From Saccoglossus kowalevskii (lineage: Eukaryota; Hemichordata; Enteropneusta; Harrimaniidae): 64,000 nucleotides of DNA. A program made the translations under genes and the position numbers. Of this stretch, positions 12,301 to 24,510 are shown piece after piece. Under the pieces are notes generated by a model. The model saw only the letters and a list, made by a program, of their open reading frames with translations. It made no database searches and was not told where the DNA came from. Location of the stretch: contig NW_003129358.1 of the NCBI RefSeq assembly GCF_000003605.2, positions 111,863-175,862 of the forward strand. The letters are read 5' to 3'. Numbering within the stretch: position 1 is the stretch's first letter; the number at the start of each line of letters is the position of its first letter.

Positions 12301-15300
12301 TATTGATACTTAATGGAAACTGTGCTATTCATTGTGATTACAACTACACACGTTGATAGTGATCAATATTCAATTACTGATGTGACTTGTTTATTTTTAG
12401 AAACAAATGTGTCAAAAATCAATTACATAATAATGTACTCCAACAAGAATACATGATTGTCAGTTAAAGCAATGAATTGGGAGTGAACTCCCAGGCGGAT
12501 TCAACACATTTAATCCATCTTCAAATGTTACGAGTCCAAATTATTATTTGAATGATTTGTTTCTACGAAGCATTGGCTTGGTATGTCATTTATTTAGTTA
12601 TTAAAATTGATGACAGAATATAAAAAACACGTCATGTTGTTAAAGTAGATTGTAATATTATATTACACACAAAATACAGAATGTATTCCGATATAAATTG
12701 CTTTGACCAACTTAAACCGCACCTCACAATATTAGTATTACATAATGATATTTACTATGAAGTTATGTACTATGAATATACAGTAATCATAACTTCTGTT
12801 ATTGAATACAATATTTGATTTCCTGTATGTATATAATTGGTGCATGTATTTATCATTATGTGCCATTATCCCATCCCCACTCGGGAGATAATGTTAAAAA
12901 CACCTTTCATCTACGCCGAGTTTAATAAAGTAAAAGTGTTTTGCATTCACTTATATTTATTTCGGAGTAACTATTCACAGAATCACGTTCACTAGTTGTA
13001 ATTTCCATGAATAGTTAGATTAAATATTTTACTGGTTTATGAGTGGTAATTATGTTCATCATATGTACTGGGCTCTGGCGTCGTTTGGAGTCGCTCCCGA
13101 GAATTGATGTGAATAATAGATGGCGAAGTACCTACAAAGTACGTAACAATATGCATTCCGGCGTAATGGTCGCGTAATCTTCTTAGTTTTAGTACTCACT
13201 CCCCTGGCGATATAACGAAGCAATATTCCGACAATGTGGGGAGTTACAAAGCTTCAAAGTGCGGCAAACTATTGCTTCTCAGTGTTGAGCCCTCAGGTAA
13301 ATTGTAAACTATTTTCAGACGGAGTTTATCGCATGTGTAATCTGAGAAATAGTGTGCCCGCAGTCTATATAAGCTCCACTTCGTAGCGGTAACTTTGAAG
13401 TATGAACAAATTGCACGATAACTTAGGTGTCGATTGTTTGGCAATTATTCACATGGCACGGAAATGTGATCCAGAAACAGACTTACGGTCACGATTCCCT
13501 TATACTAACCACATGACTCCATGTGCTTATAGAAGATTATGATTTGCGATAAAGGATGTCGTGACATTTATACAATTGTAATTTGTATTTAACATTAATT
13601 CGGTATTCTGCACATTCTCAGAATATATGCATTTGTGTGTTACTGGAGCATTATCGACCACAAATCAGTTATGATATAACTCAATATAACATAGTTACTT
13701 TCCTAGCCTGTAGTGGAATCCTAAATCACACACCATACAAGTCGACATTCATTGCTGGTCCTTCCAAATGTACTACAAGTGCATTGTCAAAAACATTGAC
13801 AACAATTATACCATCTGCAGTAAAGTATGGACAGCAAGATATTATGATACCGTTTTTTAGGGAATGGTATAAACAGATGTGGATATTGCGATATTGCGTA
13901 ATTTCAAAACGCTTCTGATAACTTAAAGTGCATACCTATTTCGGATATTGCATATATTCAAACATTTGATTTCTTCCACATTATATACCACAGTACTTCA
14001 TGCGTGAGTATTAATATTATGGCTGAGAAAAGTTATTCATTATATCTTTTTTTTCGAAAGGTATAAACACAATGCTCCTCATTACAAATAAATACAATGT
14101 TGTACAGAAGGTAACACGGTAACGCACTATAATAAGGTATTCTATTGTGCGGATAATATTGCTTGAACTTTTTATTAACAACATGTGTGGAGGACATATA
14201 TTTAACAAATCATTGGTATTGTGCATCATTGCTAGGTGATTTATTTCTACATTCGCATGAACGCCAGAATGGAACATCATAAACCCAAATCTTTTAATTT
14301 CACAATTATATTCATGATGAGGGTTTCATTGCTAATCGACTGAAAAAAATACGACCATCTTGTAGATTAATACTCCTATGTCCCAAATAACTACTGATGG
14401 TCGATCATAATTATATGGGTGATACCAAATGTTGTTGGTTGATTTATTAGATTATTATTTGTATGGTCAGCAAGTTAACTATTTAACAAGTGGCTTAAAT
14501 ATGTATAACGAAGGGGTGGTGCTCACTCTTTTCGAATCAACTGATATCACAATCGTTTCCGGGAGGTTCATGTGTCTCCCTACATTGACTACATTGTGTT
14601 TACCCTCAAAATGCAGAATTGTCAAAAATTAACTACTTTTGCGTAGGTCAACGTGCGTTTGCCTATGTAATTGTCAATTTTACTTATTTTATACGGGGAT
14701 TATGTCTGATTAGTCGTATTGATTTAGCGACGCCAAATGAACAGTGGCAATAAATGAAACGAGACATGTGTAGCCAAGCTCACATAAACGGGGCACAACG
14801 TAGCGTAATATTGAATGTCCCGTTGAATTGTTTATAATCATTGACAAAGTCTTGAAAATATTTGTTATGTATAAGAATTGCATGCATTAGGTGGACTTTG
14901 ACCTTAACCCTGTCGTAATAATGCAAAATATGTCTTCTTTGTGTCAAGCATCGCAGTGTGACGTGATATACGAAATGACAGTCGATCTATGAATCACCGT
15001 TGCTCAATACTGCTAATCGTCTTGTCATATAGTATTGTATTGCGTCAAAGAGTGGGCGTTTTTTCTCAAGAGGCAACTTCATTCATCACAAGTACAAGAC
15101 GTAACCATTGCCATCTTTTCATTTTAAACACACAATGCATCATTTACGTGGATACTAACGTATTTGTATTTTGAAGGTCGAACCTATTTTAGTATAGTAA
15201 TACTTAGGCTTTTTTACAATCAGATTTGATTTTAAATCCTGGTACCCCAATGAACGGTTTGGAGTTCATCCACGTTTACATCCGGTCTAAACAATTTTTT

Positions 15301-15605
15301 CTCTCTATTTTTTCTCTATTTGGCTTACACATAAGTGGAATTGCAACGATTGTTTCAATAATTAAACGAGTTTCTACAATTCTGGTTTCTATGACTACAG
15401 TTTCTTTTTTGCCGTAATCATGAAAGACTAACCTATTCTACGCTGTTCCCTTGTATAATGTATAATGTGAATATCAGCGCTTATCCATTCACGTTTTAAG
15501 TGTTATAGACGAATAATTGATACATGAGCTTAAAGGAGAAATTCAACAAATCTTAACACTAATCCAACTTTAATATCACAGTGACATGAATTAATCTCAT
15601 ATGAC
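9337..15605. other. intergenic DNA, nothing recognised
   Basis: Six kilobases of AT-rich sequence. The longer open frames (11612-11956 minus, 13583-13918 plus) have no domain, no conserved motif and no splice-site framing that I can defend. Confidence 0.5.
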
Positions 15606-15840
15606 GGAGGTCAGCTGTCGAGATCTTGCTGAGAACGAGAATCACGCGATTTGTTTTTGTCCCTCAGATAGATTTCCATTCGTTTTCGTTCACTGTTCAA
15701 ATACCATGGTTAAATATTACATAAATCAGGGACAGTGAACGTGATGACGGGAGAGAATGGAAAACTTTTTGAGGGGCAAAAACAAGTCTCGTGGCTATCT
15801 CGCACTCAACGAGATCTTGGTGGCCATTTGGTGTCTAAGG
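15606..15840. mobile_element. palindromic MITE, family B, copy 1
   Basis: The left arm (about 15606-15696) and right arm (about 15731-15840) are imperfect reverse complements. The arms share GATCT...TGAG..CGAGA, then CACG, TGTTTTTG(T/C)CCCTCA, TTTCCATTC and CGTTCACTGT. The loop is about 35 bp. The right arm aligns directly with 31390-31492, giving a second copy. It is non-coding, so a non-autonomous DNA transposon is most likely; target duplication not resolved. Confidence 0.75.
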
Positions 15841-17311
15841 TTTATTCGGCTTCACTATTCTTCACTCAGTTCAGTTATCGTCAAACTAAGTAAGTGTGGT
15901 TATTTTACATGAACGAATATTCAAATAATTGTGCTGGAAAATCTAAGACTAGTGTCACGATATCTAGCACAAACTAACTGTTATATGAATTCTGTTCGCC
16001 TCCAGATGGCGATGTTTGTGAAAATACATTATCTGTAGAGAGCAAATACTAAAACTATTTCATACAATGCTGTTATATTTTGCTCAGGAAGTCATCGAAG
16101 AGCATTATAGTTTCAGATGAGTACAGTCAGCAGTAATTAAGTGTAATTTTAATCTCTCAGTTGCCAAATGTACCTCTTTAACAATACCAAATAAACTGAA
16201 ACTTAAAACTACCTAAAAGCTACAACTGTCATGTATTTGAGTGTACCTTGACTCACTCCAACAAAAGACGTGGTTATCTACGTTTGTTTTACTTTACATT
16301 GAATAATTGTGTCCTTGACAACGTATCCAGATCAAAAAACATGTTTTCAATAAGATTTAAAAAACATTTGCCACAAATACTAATTTTTATTTTTTCAAAT
16401 GCGAATTCAAAAGTGGTTTAAGAATTCGTAAGACTTCTTAGATGAGACAATTGATTGATTCGGATTACAATAATTGAAACACGCAATAGTCCAGTCTCAA
16501 TAATCCACGTCAGAAAAACAAAATAATGAAAAATAATAAGTGACATTACCATAGTGTTCATCAGCCAGGTGAACTTTATTATTGAAATATGTCATAAATA
16601 TTTATTAGTATTTAAAATTGTGTTTGTGTATGGATCATTTTAACTATATACCCATTACACAACAGCATAAGAGCACAGCCGTGCATCCGTATGGTGACAT
16701 ACGTACGTGTAAATTAAGGGGAAACAATAATGTTGATCGATGATTAATCATATACTCAAGATGGAGGCATCCAATCAGAATATTGTACTGCAATGCGTTA
16801 AACAGTATGCATCGTATCTTTTAATTCTACACAGCGATCATTTCAAATGCAAAAGATAAACGAGTATAATACCAACTAACAAAACATTATTACTAAAAAT
16901 AAATCTAAAATTTATCAAATAAGGTAGAGAAATTAACATTAGATACAAAGGAAAGGAGATTAGATTGACTACGTGCGAAACCACGTGAACATTTGCCTAT
17001 TGGCGCTAGTGTCAAGTTTGTTGAATTAAATCAGACATACAGCCACTCCACTGTTCTATATTTTCCCCAATCACTTCCTAATATAACAATAATTTTAAGA
17101 ATATAAAATACAAAAGCAATGATGTTTTCAAGTCTGAAAAATTACTTTTTACCAATAATAGTTCTAAAACAGAGAACTGGTTGTTTTGTCACCAACAGCC
17201 CTGTAAGAGCGTTACCCTGGTTACGTCTGTCCAATTAAAGTAATTGAATAGATAGTCTTTCAAGACGCATGAAATGACAGAATTGAAGATATCGCAAGTT
17301 CCCCTATGTAA
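15841..17311. other. intergenic DNA, possibly eroded coding sequence near the right end
   Basis: Mostly AT-rich and unassignable. Between about 17100 and 17240 one plus frame reads as a run of ordinary codons with Trp and two Cys before a stop. This may be an upstream eroded part of the unidentified frame at 17312, but a link is not shown. Confidence 0.35.
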
Positions 17312-17773
17312 CTACATATCAAGTGTCAAAGCAATTGGACAGATGGTTTTCAAGAAGAAGTCAAAAATCTAATTGCTAACGAATGGATGAAAAACGATGA
17401 ACATCTCTGGCCTGTCATCTCAGACGACACTAAAAAGGTAATTCAGAAACGTGTTGTCGTTTTTGGAAAACATTTACCTAAAAAAAACTTGTCTATACCC
17501 GTGGCGCCAGTATATCAACAGTCCGTGAAACTACGTGAATGTAAATTCGACATTGAGCAAGGTTACATCACGTCATCTAATACAGGTATATTGCCGGTAT
17601 TCGAAACACGCAAAAGGAGATCAGTAGCGTGTCTCGTGCACGTTAACGGCGTTAAACACTACGATACTCAGCTTTATCATACGTATACAGAATTTACAAA
17701 TGATGAGACATGGTGCAATTACGGATTGTTACAAGTCATGCCCGTCACAGCTGATGACTTCCTAACTTCATAG
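17312..17773 (+). CDS. unidentified protein-like reading frame
   Basis: An open frame of 153 codons follows a TAA at 17309-17311; the first ATG is at 17387, giving 128 residues, and a TAG ends it at 17771. Its codons include more C- and G-ending triplets than the surrounding DNA, and its composition looks like a folded soluble protein: several Trp, Cys-rich only near the ends, a basic R-K-R-R patch around residue 72 of the ATG form, no signal peptide, no membrane helix. I recognise no family or catalytic motif. The stretch upstream of the ATG also reads as plausible protein, so the true start may lie further left or the frame may be an exon or a broken gene. A second reading frame follows on the same strand after 70 bases. 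Possible sources are a retrocopy, an unknown mobile element or captured foreign DNA. Chance is also possible. Confidence 0.4.
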   Translation, partial: LHIKCQSNWTDGFQEEVKNLIANEWMKNDEHLWPVISDDTKKVIQKRVVVFGKHLPKKNLSIPVAPVYQQSVKLRECKFDIEQGYITSSNTGILPVFETRKRRSVACLVHVNGVKHYDTQLYHTYTEFTNDETWCNYGLLQVMPVTADDFLTS

Positions 17774-17843
17774 CCCTTAAAATAAAACTAGGGGTAAGCC
17801 CCTACATACGTTCCAAGGAGTAAGTCTCTCAATAAGAGATATA

Positions 17844-18223
17844 ATGAACTATTTTAACGATAAAAATAATTTTGGTCGTGCTACTAAATTTAAAAATAGA
17901 AAAGTTGAATGCGGGATGCCAGTAAGTCAAGGGTATATTGTCTTAAGTTGCGTGCCAACGCTCTAATTGTTGAGCACGCAATTGGCTTATGTTTTCAGAC
18001 ACAATATACACTCGTAGTGGATAATATCGGGGAATTCGAATGTATGTACGTACTTGGAAACACCCTGGCTAGTTACAGTGATGTATCGTTCATTCACACT
18101 ATGGTGCAGGATGCCACTTCCGACCAATTTAGATTCAATCTCAAACTTGTAAACAGAAAAACGGCCATTACGTGGTACGTGCCGTGGTCTAATTACCACA
18201 TTGCCGAACTGTTGAAAATATAA
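17844..18223 (+). pseudogene. unidentified reading frame, apparently frameshifted
   Basis: Two overlapping plus frames make up this stretch. One opens with ATG at 17844 and stops at 17964-17966. The other starts at ATG 17909 and stops at 18221-18223 (104 residues). Protein-like composition moves from the first frame to the second near 17930-17965, as expected of one gene with an indel. The second frame has alternating hydrophobic and polar residues suggesting beta strands, and ends with an aromatic-rich W-Y-V-P-W segment. No family recognised. It may be the continuation or partner of the frame at 17312-17773. A frame on the opposite strand (17987-18226) covers the same bases and I treat it as a shadow. 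Confidence 0.35.
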
Positions 18224-20541
18224 CATGAAAAAATCCGGACTACTGTATGTTGGTATTACTCACCATAATCAAGTCTTCCATTGCGGTACTGGCTGCGAAC
18301 ACCAACGATGTACATTTATTAAGCGCGGCAAAATGAATATGAGCGGACGATAGTTTATGTAATTCGGTCGTATGGGTGGTGTGTTCTCTCACGTGACTGA
18401 AATATATTGGTATATAAACCAATCATGGGCAGGATCGCCGCCTTGACGATTATGTCATCTCTTTAGTTCAACGTTTTTTTTTTATTCTACAGAAACAACA
18501 CGAGTACTAATCAGATGTGCTGTACACTCTTTTAAATAAGGTGTCGTGCCGCGCACCGAAGTTTATTATCGCTATGCCAACAGATTTAAATGATCAGATA
18601 TCAGTTTGAATTCTGTTTCAATAGCTGAATAAAATATCGATGGGTCAGAAGAGCGATTGAGCCCCACGGCGCATTCTATGCATGCAGATCACGTGATTAC
18701 TGACACATATTTATTCACAACGTAGATGTGTGTGTTTCTGCTTTTTCGGAGCACCCAGAATGCTTTGAAAATCATGTATATATACATATATTTATATTGG
18801 CAACTGAAGAATGCAAAAGATGGGTGAAAGAAAGACGTCACTTTAAATGCCGCATGTTACGTTTACATTTGAGATATTAAATACATCAAAATACTATATA
18901 CATCAGGATATGCTGGTACAGTTTCTACACCCAGAGAACTGACGTGTTTAAATGGGTATTCATGTCATGAATACATTGTGTAAAATTTAAAATATAAATG
19001 TAACATAATCTTAAAAATAAAATTAGACCTAAAGTAAAACGGAAAAAATAGTTAATGCATTTCTGTTCTTTGTTTTACACAGGGTACTTACTCATGTTAA
19101 ACACTTCTCTGATCGAACCCCTGGTGAGTACAAGTATCGACGCATGTTTATTCTTCTTAACAACCAGCACACACTCACACATTGATGTAGGATACGTGAT
19201 GTTCATAAATCCTTCTAATTTTTAACATACACACAAAGCAATCATTTCATTCACTTGACAGTTTACACGCAGTGGATTAAAAGTGGACACATATCCGTGC
19301 ATTACACAAATTAAACATTACCATTGTATTGTGTGTATGGATCGTGGTAGCAGAGCATTATTTAAAAAAACAAATTTCACACTGACCAAAATATAAATTA
19401 CAAAATTCTATAAATTGGAAATATAAAATGAAGTTCAAGGATAAGAAACCATTTATATGGTTTGTTTGATTATTCATTATTAATCCACGGGGATTCCATG
19501 CATGGTATACAACGCATGTAAAACGTCTGTTTGCACGGATTTAAAACACGCGCCGCGCAACGGGCGTGGCAACAATGCATATGTTTATTGCAAAGCCCAG
19601 TGACAAAGAGGGCACACATCGTGGGAGATATACTTCCTGAGCCGTACAACAAGATACCTGTTTCTGTTTTGTAAAGGTTATTTCATTCAAAGACTCGTCA
19701 TCATGGATTACCCACCCAATTATGCGAGTAGTTTGGCCAAATGATAACCATTCAATCAGAGATAAAAACAACTGGTGATTTTCTCGTGTGTTTTATGCCT
19801 TCCTCTTCGAAGACCAATCATTGCGAGTGTCCTCAATAAAGAGACGATCTTTGGCGTTTCCATTTTTCGCTAATGAACAAAAAAGTGTCAGGGTGTATGT
19901 CGTTTTTTTTCGATCGATCAATATACTTTGTGCTGAAAGTCTCTAATACAATCAATATGCTCGCCCCGTGTTACAAGTATATTGAGGGTGTTTTTCGAAT
20001 CCGATTGTAGACTAATTGCCTGAAACCATAAAGCATGCTCTCTCGGGCAGCAGTGAATAAGGTAAGAGTAGTTGAATTGATACGAACGTAGCCTTTCAGT
20101 AAGCAACCATTTATAATCGATACAGTTTATATATACAGTCGGTTATTATATATTACTATAGTTGTTATTTAGATTCCAGTCTTATATATATATATATATA
20201 ATCCACGCTGAACATTCGTCTGAGTGTGTGGGTCAGTTAAATTAACCATACATATACTTTCGTGGCATAAGTACTATGGTTTGTTATCGCAAGATAAGGA
20301 CAAGCACAGAATAGGCAATCTGGAATTACGATGTCTACGAAATTGAATTGTATAACGGATTTTCCATCAAATGCAGCTCTGTGGATGCAACTGTGGATCA
20401 CAGAGAGTATTCGAGGAATTAAATTCAAAACAAGCGAATTACGAAGGCTTAGATTCAAACATATTTTAGAATCATGCATAGCAAATACAAATTGGCATGA
20501 TCACTATTTCAATATTATCTAAAAGGTCTTCATGTATTTTT
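18224..20541. other. intergenic DNA, nothing recognised
   Basis: AT-rich, with short TA runs (around 20185-20200). Open frames here are short and overlap on both strands without any recognisable motif. Confidence 0.5.
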
Positions 20542-20566
20542 AAGTCTATGTAAGTTACATAGACTT
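20542..20566. repeat. perfect 25-bp inverted repeat (12-bp arms)
   Basis: AAGTCTATGTAA, one central G, then its exact reverse complement TTACATAGACTT. It could extrude as a hairpin or be a dimeric protein site; no flanking gene. Confidence 0.9.
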
Positions 20567-22119
20567 TTCACTTATACTCAAAATATTGACTTGGAACAAA
20601 ATGTTCTCCGTATTTTTGTAAAAGAAAATAGTAAAATTAGTATGCAAGACTTAGCTGGAAGTATCTGCATGGACATGACTCACCAGTAGACACGAGGGTT
20701 TCACCTACTTTACATTGTGGCATAGAAAACTCTGAATTAATTACAACCTAGATTATGTGATGAACATATAATCGTTTATTTTATTTAATAATTTATAATC
20801 ACCGGTTGTTTTATTTATACTCCGTATATCAAATAAACACCATTGTCTACATATATATGTATGAGTGTGTTCCTCTTAGACAAATAATAGCCCCATAATG
20901 CGTCATTGTCTACTATGGTATCTCTGAGTAATAAGTCAGATCGGTACTAGCATAATTTTCATCAAAATCGTTCTTCCCGATTTTAGCTTGAAGTCAGTAA
21001 GTACATTTGGTGTTGTTAGTGCGAACTTTGCCGGTGGGGTTGATGCATTATCTTCATTATTCACAGCTGAACTCATTCCCATTATCAGTGTTGCTTGTCA
21101 GCTGGAGTGCGAGTCATTTCACGCTATGTATATGTATATATTTGACCGTTTTGTATTATTATGGTCTATTGGGGTTTCTATTCATAGTATACAGGGAATA
21201 TACATTGATGTCATAATAGATAAACAGCTTTTGAAAATGACAACCGTCCTCTTCTCTGAATGTTCTATCAATCATAATTCATGTTAGTAATACAACCAAA
21301 AAGAGCGATATCACCCTGAATTAAACACTTAATACTTATGCTGATCGAGATGATGAACTGTTACGAAAACCCATTTTTAGAGACCACGCCCACCTTCGAG
21401 ATACCATGCCCAAATTGTAACTCCATTAACGGTTACCTGAACTTTGAGTAACGGACAACATACATTTTTGTTGTTGCTGAAAGTCCAGATTTAGTAACTC
21501 AAAATTGAATTAATAGTTAACCGAACTTCGAGTTAAAATTTAGTTCATCGGTTGTTACACAACAAATCCGTGATATCGCAACAGTGTCGAACTAAATCAT
21601 TACGATTTGTGATATGACAAGAAATCCGCTTTGGTATTTTCATGGCAGCCATTTTTGACGTTGCGTCAAAACAGTTTCATGGTCATTCTTTGGGCTGGCG
21701 TTTTAATGATCCCAAGACAATGTGATGGATTTCTTGGCTACAGGTGGCCTACGATCATATGGCTCATCGAAAACTATTAATCAGTTATAAAGTTTCAAAT
21801 TATATATGTAATTGTGCTGTACGTAGTTTTATCGATTTGGTTACTATGCTGGTTATGGTGTTGCAGCAGAGTTCGTCGTTGTCGTTAAGACGTACTGTCG
21901 TTGGATGCGCACTGTAGTCTGCAACTGACGTCATCACACTCTGCGGAGAGAATCTACCAGCCAAACTGTTTGTAGGATTGTAGTGTATTGTGGATTGTTT
22001 GTTAGTCATTTGTTTTGTGGTCTTGGTCTTGTACACTCCTTTTTTTGTCTGAATAGGAAATAAAATATTAAATTTGCACAAAATAAAAAGATCGTATATA
22101 GATTAAAATAAAACTTTGA
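20567..22119. other. intergenic DNA
   Basis: A short direct repeat is seen: GGTTACCTGAACTTTGAGTAA near 21431 resembles AGTTAACCGAACTTCGAGTTAA near 21517. Otherwise nothing recognisable. Confidence 0.45.
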
Positions 22120-22281
22120 TTAAAGCGGGAGGGTCGTCACCTGCACACGCGCGGGAATTGAGTCCCAAGCGACGATAACAACGCACGCTAAAAACGCAAA
22201 GGCTCATGGGTAGGGTGTTTGTAAACAATGACACGCTATGGCCATCTGACGCATGCGCAGGTGACGACTCCTCCGCTTTAA
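22120..22281. mobile_element. complete TTAA-flanked MITE, family A, copy 2
   Basis: The element is 162 bp including TTAA at both borders (22120-22123 and 22278-22281). Its ends are inverted: AGCGGGAGGGTCGTCACCTG on the left, and the right end read inward is AGCGGAGGAGTCGTCACCTG. The right half matches 22-102 and the left half, inverted, matches 43023-43099, so its limits are defined by three copies. TTAA targets are typical of piggyBac and some Kolobok-type elements. It encodes nothing and would need a transposase supplied elsewhere. Confidence 0.88.
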
Positions 22282-23849
22282 TATTTGAACATGGTGAAAT
22301 ATTTTCCTTTGTGTATTTTAGGTTTTAGTCATTCGTTACGTTTTACTGCGTCTTCTGTAGTCCAAACTATGAAATTAGGGATTGTTTCTGAATAACGACT
22401 CGTTATAATATGAGCTGCTGGGTAAGTAAAATGTATGCACAATACATTGTCTATACTAGTATGCTAATATTATTGATACTGTGGTGTATTTCACGCGAAC
22501 ACCTTTTGTACGCTGTATGACGATTTTGTTCGTTATTGGAAATTCTGAAGAATAAAGGCGAAAGCTTGTTCACTTTTTTACTTCGTGGCTGCATTACGCG
22601 AAGTCCATAACTACATTCTTTTTTTTTCGTTCTTTGCAATCTGTAGACCGGGTTTTGCCGTGCAGAAAATAGGAGTATATGCCGTTGTCGGCCAGTGGCC
22701 ATAAACAGTCCTATCAACACTTAAAACATTAATAGATTTAGTAAACGTGCGTGGTGTTAAAAATAAAAAGTTCACTCAACGGGGTGAACTAATTTCCCGT
22801 ATCACTAGAAAACCGTTTAATTATATCTTTTCTGTAAAAACACACGTTTCAAGTATGATAAAGGAATATCTTCAGTTTGATGAGATGGCGTTACGTGATC
22901 ATTTTCGGCATCTCCATCCACGTAATAACAATCCCATTAAACTAATCTGCTTGGTAATTGCAAGCATCTCAGAAGTTATCTGATGTCAGTCTCTAAATAC
23001 ACTGTCTCTAAACAAGCATGTTTTCTAATTCACTATTTCTAATTCACGCCCTTGTTTTAACCCTTTGCGAGAGAATAAGGTAGACTTGTTTAATTTCTAT
23101 AATATTATTATTGTTATCTGTGTATGATACTATCATATGTAAAAAAAACATGTTGTGTAACGCTAAAATTCCATTAAGTAAAAATGTCAAATATACCAGG
23201 TACATGGTCATCCTTTCTAATAAGAGGATGTATAGTCAATCCCCGGCACATTTGAGTAATGAACGTACGGGAACTTTTCATTAGATTTGCTTTTAAATTA
23301 GTTTTGTTGCCTTGAATATAATATTATGAAAACGAATGAATAAATTAATTTCACTGAAATAAATCTCTAAATGTTATAAAAATAACAACTGTTAGTCTCG
23401 TGAAATAGTTTCACTATCGTTATTACGCTATACATAATTTTATATAAACGGATACTATTATTGATGATAGTTTGAAAACTTTGAACACATATGTTATCAT
23501 AAAAACAATGATTATTGTTTAGCAATGCAAAATATATAATTTCAGAGCAAATTTAAAAAATACATATATAAAGATAAATTGTTTCATGGAGTCCGGTGAA
23601 CAGTTTCAATTTTTGGTTTTGGCGAATTTTAATTATGTTGTTTTCGTGGGAAGTTGCAACGGTATATGGCTTGAGGATTGGGTAATACTGAATGATTGCA
23701 TCAAGATAATCATTTACAGAATGGAAATAATGATTGCCATTCCAAACAAAGATGTGATATTCACATAGTTTATGGATATTTAGTCTAAATGCAGACTAGG
23801 TGGTGAAGTGTGAATAGGACTATCAAATAATGTAATGAGTCACTGGTTC
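22282..23849. other. intergenic DNA, nothing recognised
   Basis: The frame at 22747-22983 plus has a somewhat basic composition but no recognisable family. The rest is AT-rich and featureless. Confidence 0.45.
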
Positions 23850-24510
23850 TGCAGCAGAATTGGTTGTAATAATAACAGGGCGTATAACATAGGTTTCTAG
23901 GCGTTTTAGTGTGGTGTGGGAGTTTATTCTAGATTTTGGGAGCTGTAACTGAGAAAGCCCTCTCAGGGGATCTTGGGCTTATGGGGTGTTGTTTAGTTGA
24001 GCTGAACACTGGATGAAGATGTATAAGGAGAAATGGGATCAGATAAATGTAATCAGAGGCGAGGATATTATAAGCTTTATAAGTTATCAACAGTATTTTG
24101 TATATAATCCATTTATGGGCAGGTATCCAATGAAGTTGATAAACGAGCGGGGTAATATGTTTATTACACTTGTTACATGTGGCGAGTCTGGCGGCAGAAT
24201 TCTCGATACGTTATAATGTAAATGAGTGTATTAGGCGCTCAGTTGGATCTTGGACGAGATTTCCAATTTTGTAAATGCCAAAGTTAGTTGACTTACAAAT
24301 GTTTTGACGTGATATTTAAATTGTATGCTGTTGTTAACAATGACTCCAAGATCATTGGCAACTGAAACTATAGATATAAAATCTGAATGTTTACGGAATT
24401 TGGAGCTCACGATGAGCAGTTTTGGCATCGTTTTTCTGTGCCCATGTTCCAGTTTTGGCATATTTCAATGCATTTTGCAATTTCTGGCAATATGAGTGTT
24501 TTATATAATA
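23850..24510 (-). pseudogene. LINE (CR1/L2-like) reverse transcriptase, C-terminal fragment
   Basis: On the minus strand this is the 3' part of a non-LTR retrotransposon ORF2. A frame at 24461-24231 reads K-L-L-I-V-S-S-K near the start, then D-L-G-V-I-V-N-N-S and F-K-Y-H-V, the typical segment after the RT palm. After a frame change, an open stretch from about 24210 to 23929 carries the family's thumb signature: N-S-A-A-R-L, H-I-T-P, L-H-W-I-P, Y-K-I-L-L-I-T-Y-K-A and finally E-R-A-F-S-V-T-A-P-K. A stop replaces the usual Trp after A-P-K-(L/I), and N-K-L-P follows. The catalytic YADD part is not recognisable upstream. It is a dead 5'-truncated copy, as is usual for LINEs. CR1/L2 placement rests on the thumb motif. 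Confidence 0.85.
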
